Source: Gari tellinella (lineage: Eukaryota; Mollusca; Bivalvia; Cardiida; Psammobiidae). Taken from it: DNA of 64,000 nt. The position numbers and the translations under genes are program-made. The notes under the pieces were generated by a model, which was not told the DNA's origin, ran no database searches, and saw only the letters and a program-made list of their open reading frames with translations. Location: assembly GCA_922989275.2 (NCBI GenBank), contig OV277871.1, positions 64,191,848 through 64,255,847 on the forward strand, written 5' to 3'. Of this stretch, positions 63,012 through 64,000 are shown in pieces (position 1 is the stretch's first letter; each line of letters begins with the position of its first letter).

Positions 63012-63130
63012 CAGTGCTCCCTACCTACAACGGCCCTCCCAACAATGACTCCCTCCTTACAACAACAATTATGTCTAACTCAATCACTGCTGCAATATCT
63101 TCTGCTTAAAATTGTTGTCTCACAGCTGTT
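63012..63130. mobile_element. TA-2 MITE, left arm only
   Basis: TA/CAGTGCTCCCTACCTACAAC through TCTTCTGCTTAAAATTGTTG. The core and right arm are missing. Confidence 0.7.
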
Positions 63131-64000
63131 TCTAGATTTCGGCCATATGGGCGCAATCTTTTAATATGATCCTCACAGATTTCTTGAGGGAAAATAACAC
63201 TTGCCGCAGCTCCCCCTACAGGGAATTCCCTTAATTAAGAGTGTCTAGGGAGATTATTCTTGCATGTTATCTTCTCACTGGTTAACTCCCATATTATATA
63301 CAGCTGCTTTTCAGCAAGTATAGTAATTTTGAATTACCCAAAGATCATGGTTGGTTACTTCTGGCTGTCCACCATCTGATAAACCCTACAGTGTGTGATA
63401 TCTGGTCTGTGTTAACCACAGGTACTTGACACATACTTTATTATCTATTAACACCCCCCCCCCCCCTTAAAAAAAAAAAAAAAATTTTTTTTTTTACTAT
63501 ACTTCTATTATAGATACAAGGTAAACAGCGCAATTCGACACCTAGTCTTTACTATCCACTTAAACTGATGCTAAAATAGACTCGATCGCCGATATTCTCT
63601 TGTGGTATCCTCGGGAAAGGATTAATTTATCAATATCTACTTTTTATTTCATCAAATTCCGTCAAATAACGCCACAGTATGTGAATTATAACGAAAATTT
63701 GCATCAAAAAGTTTTCTGTCGTTCTCTTGGTACAGAATTTATTGCCCAAAATAAGGGGTAATCTAGTCGGTTTGCACATTTAACGGCCTTTACGGCTGGA
63801 ACTTTCACCTAATTTCATTAGAGCAAACGCGTTTGTGTCGGAACATGACCCTCTTCACTATCAGCTATATGAAATATACATGTAATTTGGCATGAAATTG
63901 ACAAGTGAAAGACTCATTTCATTGTGAATGCCATTTTGAATACCGGAATGAATTGAATGAACGGAGCGATCTCATTGGTCAAAATTAAACAGGTAAAGTT
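63131..64000. other. no gene recognised; C/A/T homopolymers
   Basis: Poly-C, poly-A and poly-T runs at about 63453-63495. The rest appears unique and without a convincing open frame. Confidence 0.5.

Overview
This 64 kb window is eukaryotic, AT-rich and dominated by interspersed repeats. It contains one clear multi-exon protein gene and many mobile-element relics. Several repeat types (elements opening ATGCCCCCGGCATCGA, AGCTCACCTGAGCC or AGCTCGACTATTC, and a Mag/Steamer-like Ty3/gypsy retrotransposon), together with an Ig-plus-TIR receptor gene, suggest a marine or freshwater bivalve mollusc. That taxonomic call is inference from remembered repeat style, not a database result.

Layout. 1-5.5 kb: jockey-type LINE remnant, an internally deleted PIF/Harbinger transposon and several palindromic MITEs. 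5.5-12 kb: a diverged tandem array whose units carry exon-like segments and a MITE. 12-17 kb: a dense cluster of palindromic MITEs, some sharing one TTAA site. 17.6-22 kb: LINE remnants, a second Harbinger copy and a long-TIR element with a nested LINE. 22.45-27 kb: a 4.5 kb minisatellite with 24 and 31 bp units. 28.2-28.8 kb: TC-rich simple repeat. 29.3-33 kb: a very young, internally deleted LTR retrotransposon with identical 226-bp LTRs and a 5-bp target duplication. 34-38 kb: MITEs and a Harbinger-type MITE. 38.3-50.85 kb: the Ig/TIR receptor gene, seven coding exons predicting 726 residues, with introns full of nested MITEs. 51-64 kb: more nested repeats and a LINE 3' end.

Gene content. 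The receptor has a signal peptide, two Ig-like domains, one membrane span, a cytoplasmic TIR domain and a Ser/Thr-rich tail. This is the architecture of the IL-1-receptor family and implies innate-immune signalling. Every exon junction found keeps the frame and has GT/AG borders.

Most unusual theme. Many short elements are built around a long central hairpin, and the same hairpin core recurs inside elements with different termini and target duplications. Labels used below: TTAA-1 (ends CCCATTACCCCATA), TTAA-2 (CCCTTTGAACCCTAG), TTAA-3 (CCCTTAGCCCGCC), TTAA-4 (CCCTTTCACT or CCCTTCACT), TA-1 (CAGTGGAGAA), TA-2 (CAGTGCTCCCTCTCTAC), TA-3 (CAGTGAAACC/CAGTAAAACC), CAGGG-1 (CAGGGCTCCAGATAAG, 6-bp duplication), CAGGG-2 (CAGGGCTGCCATTTC). 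Core alpha (CAAACAG..GATCAGACGCC, palindromic) is in TA-1, TA-2, TTAA-3 and TTAA-4, and a relative is in TTAA-2. Core beta (TTAAAGCAGG..AAAGTAAAGCAGAATG, palindromic) is in TTAA-1, CAGGG-2 and, diverged, TA-3. Stems covary between copies, and chimeric elements joined through the core are visible.
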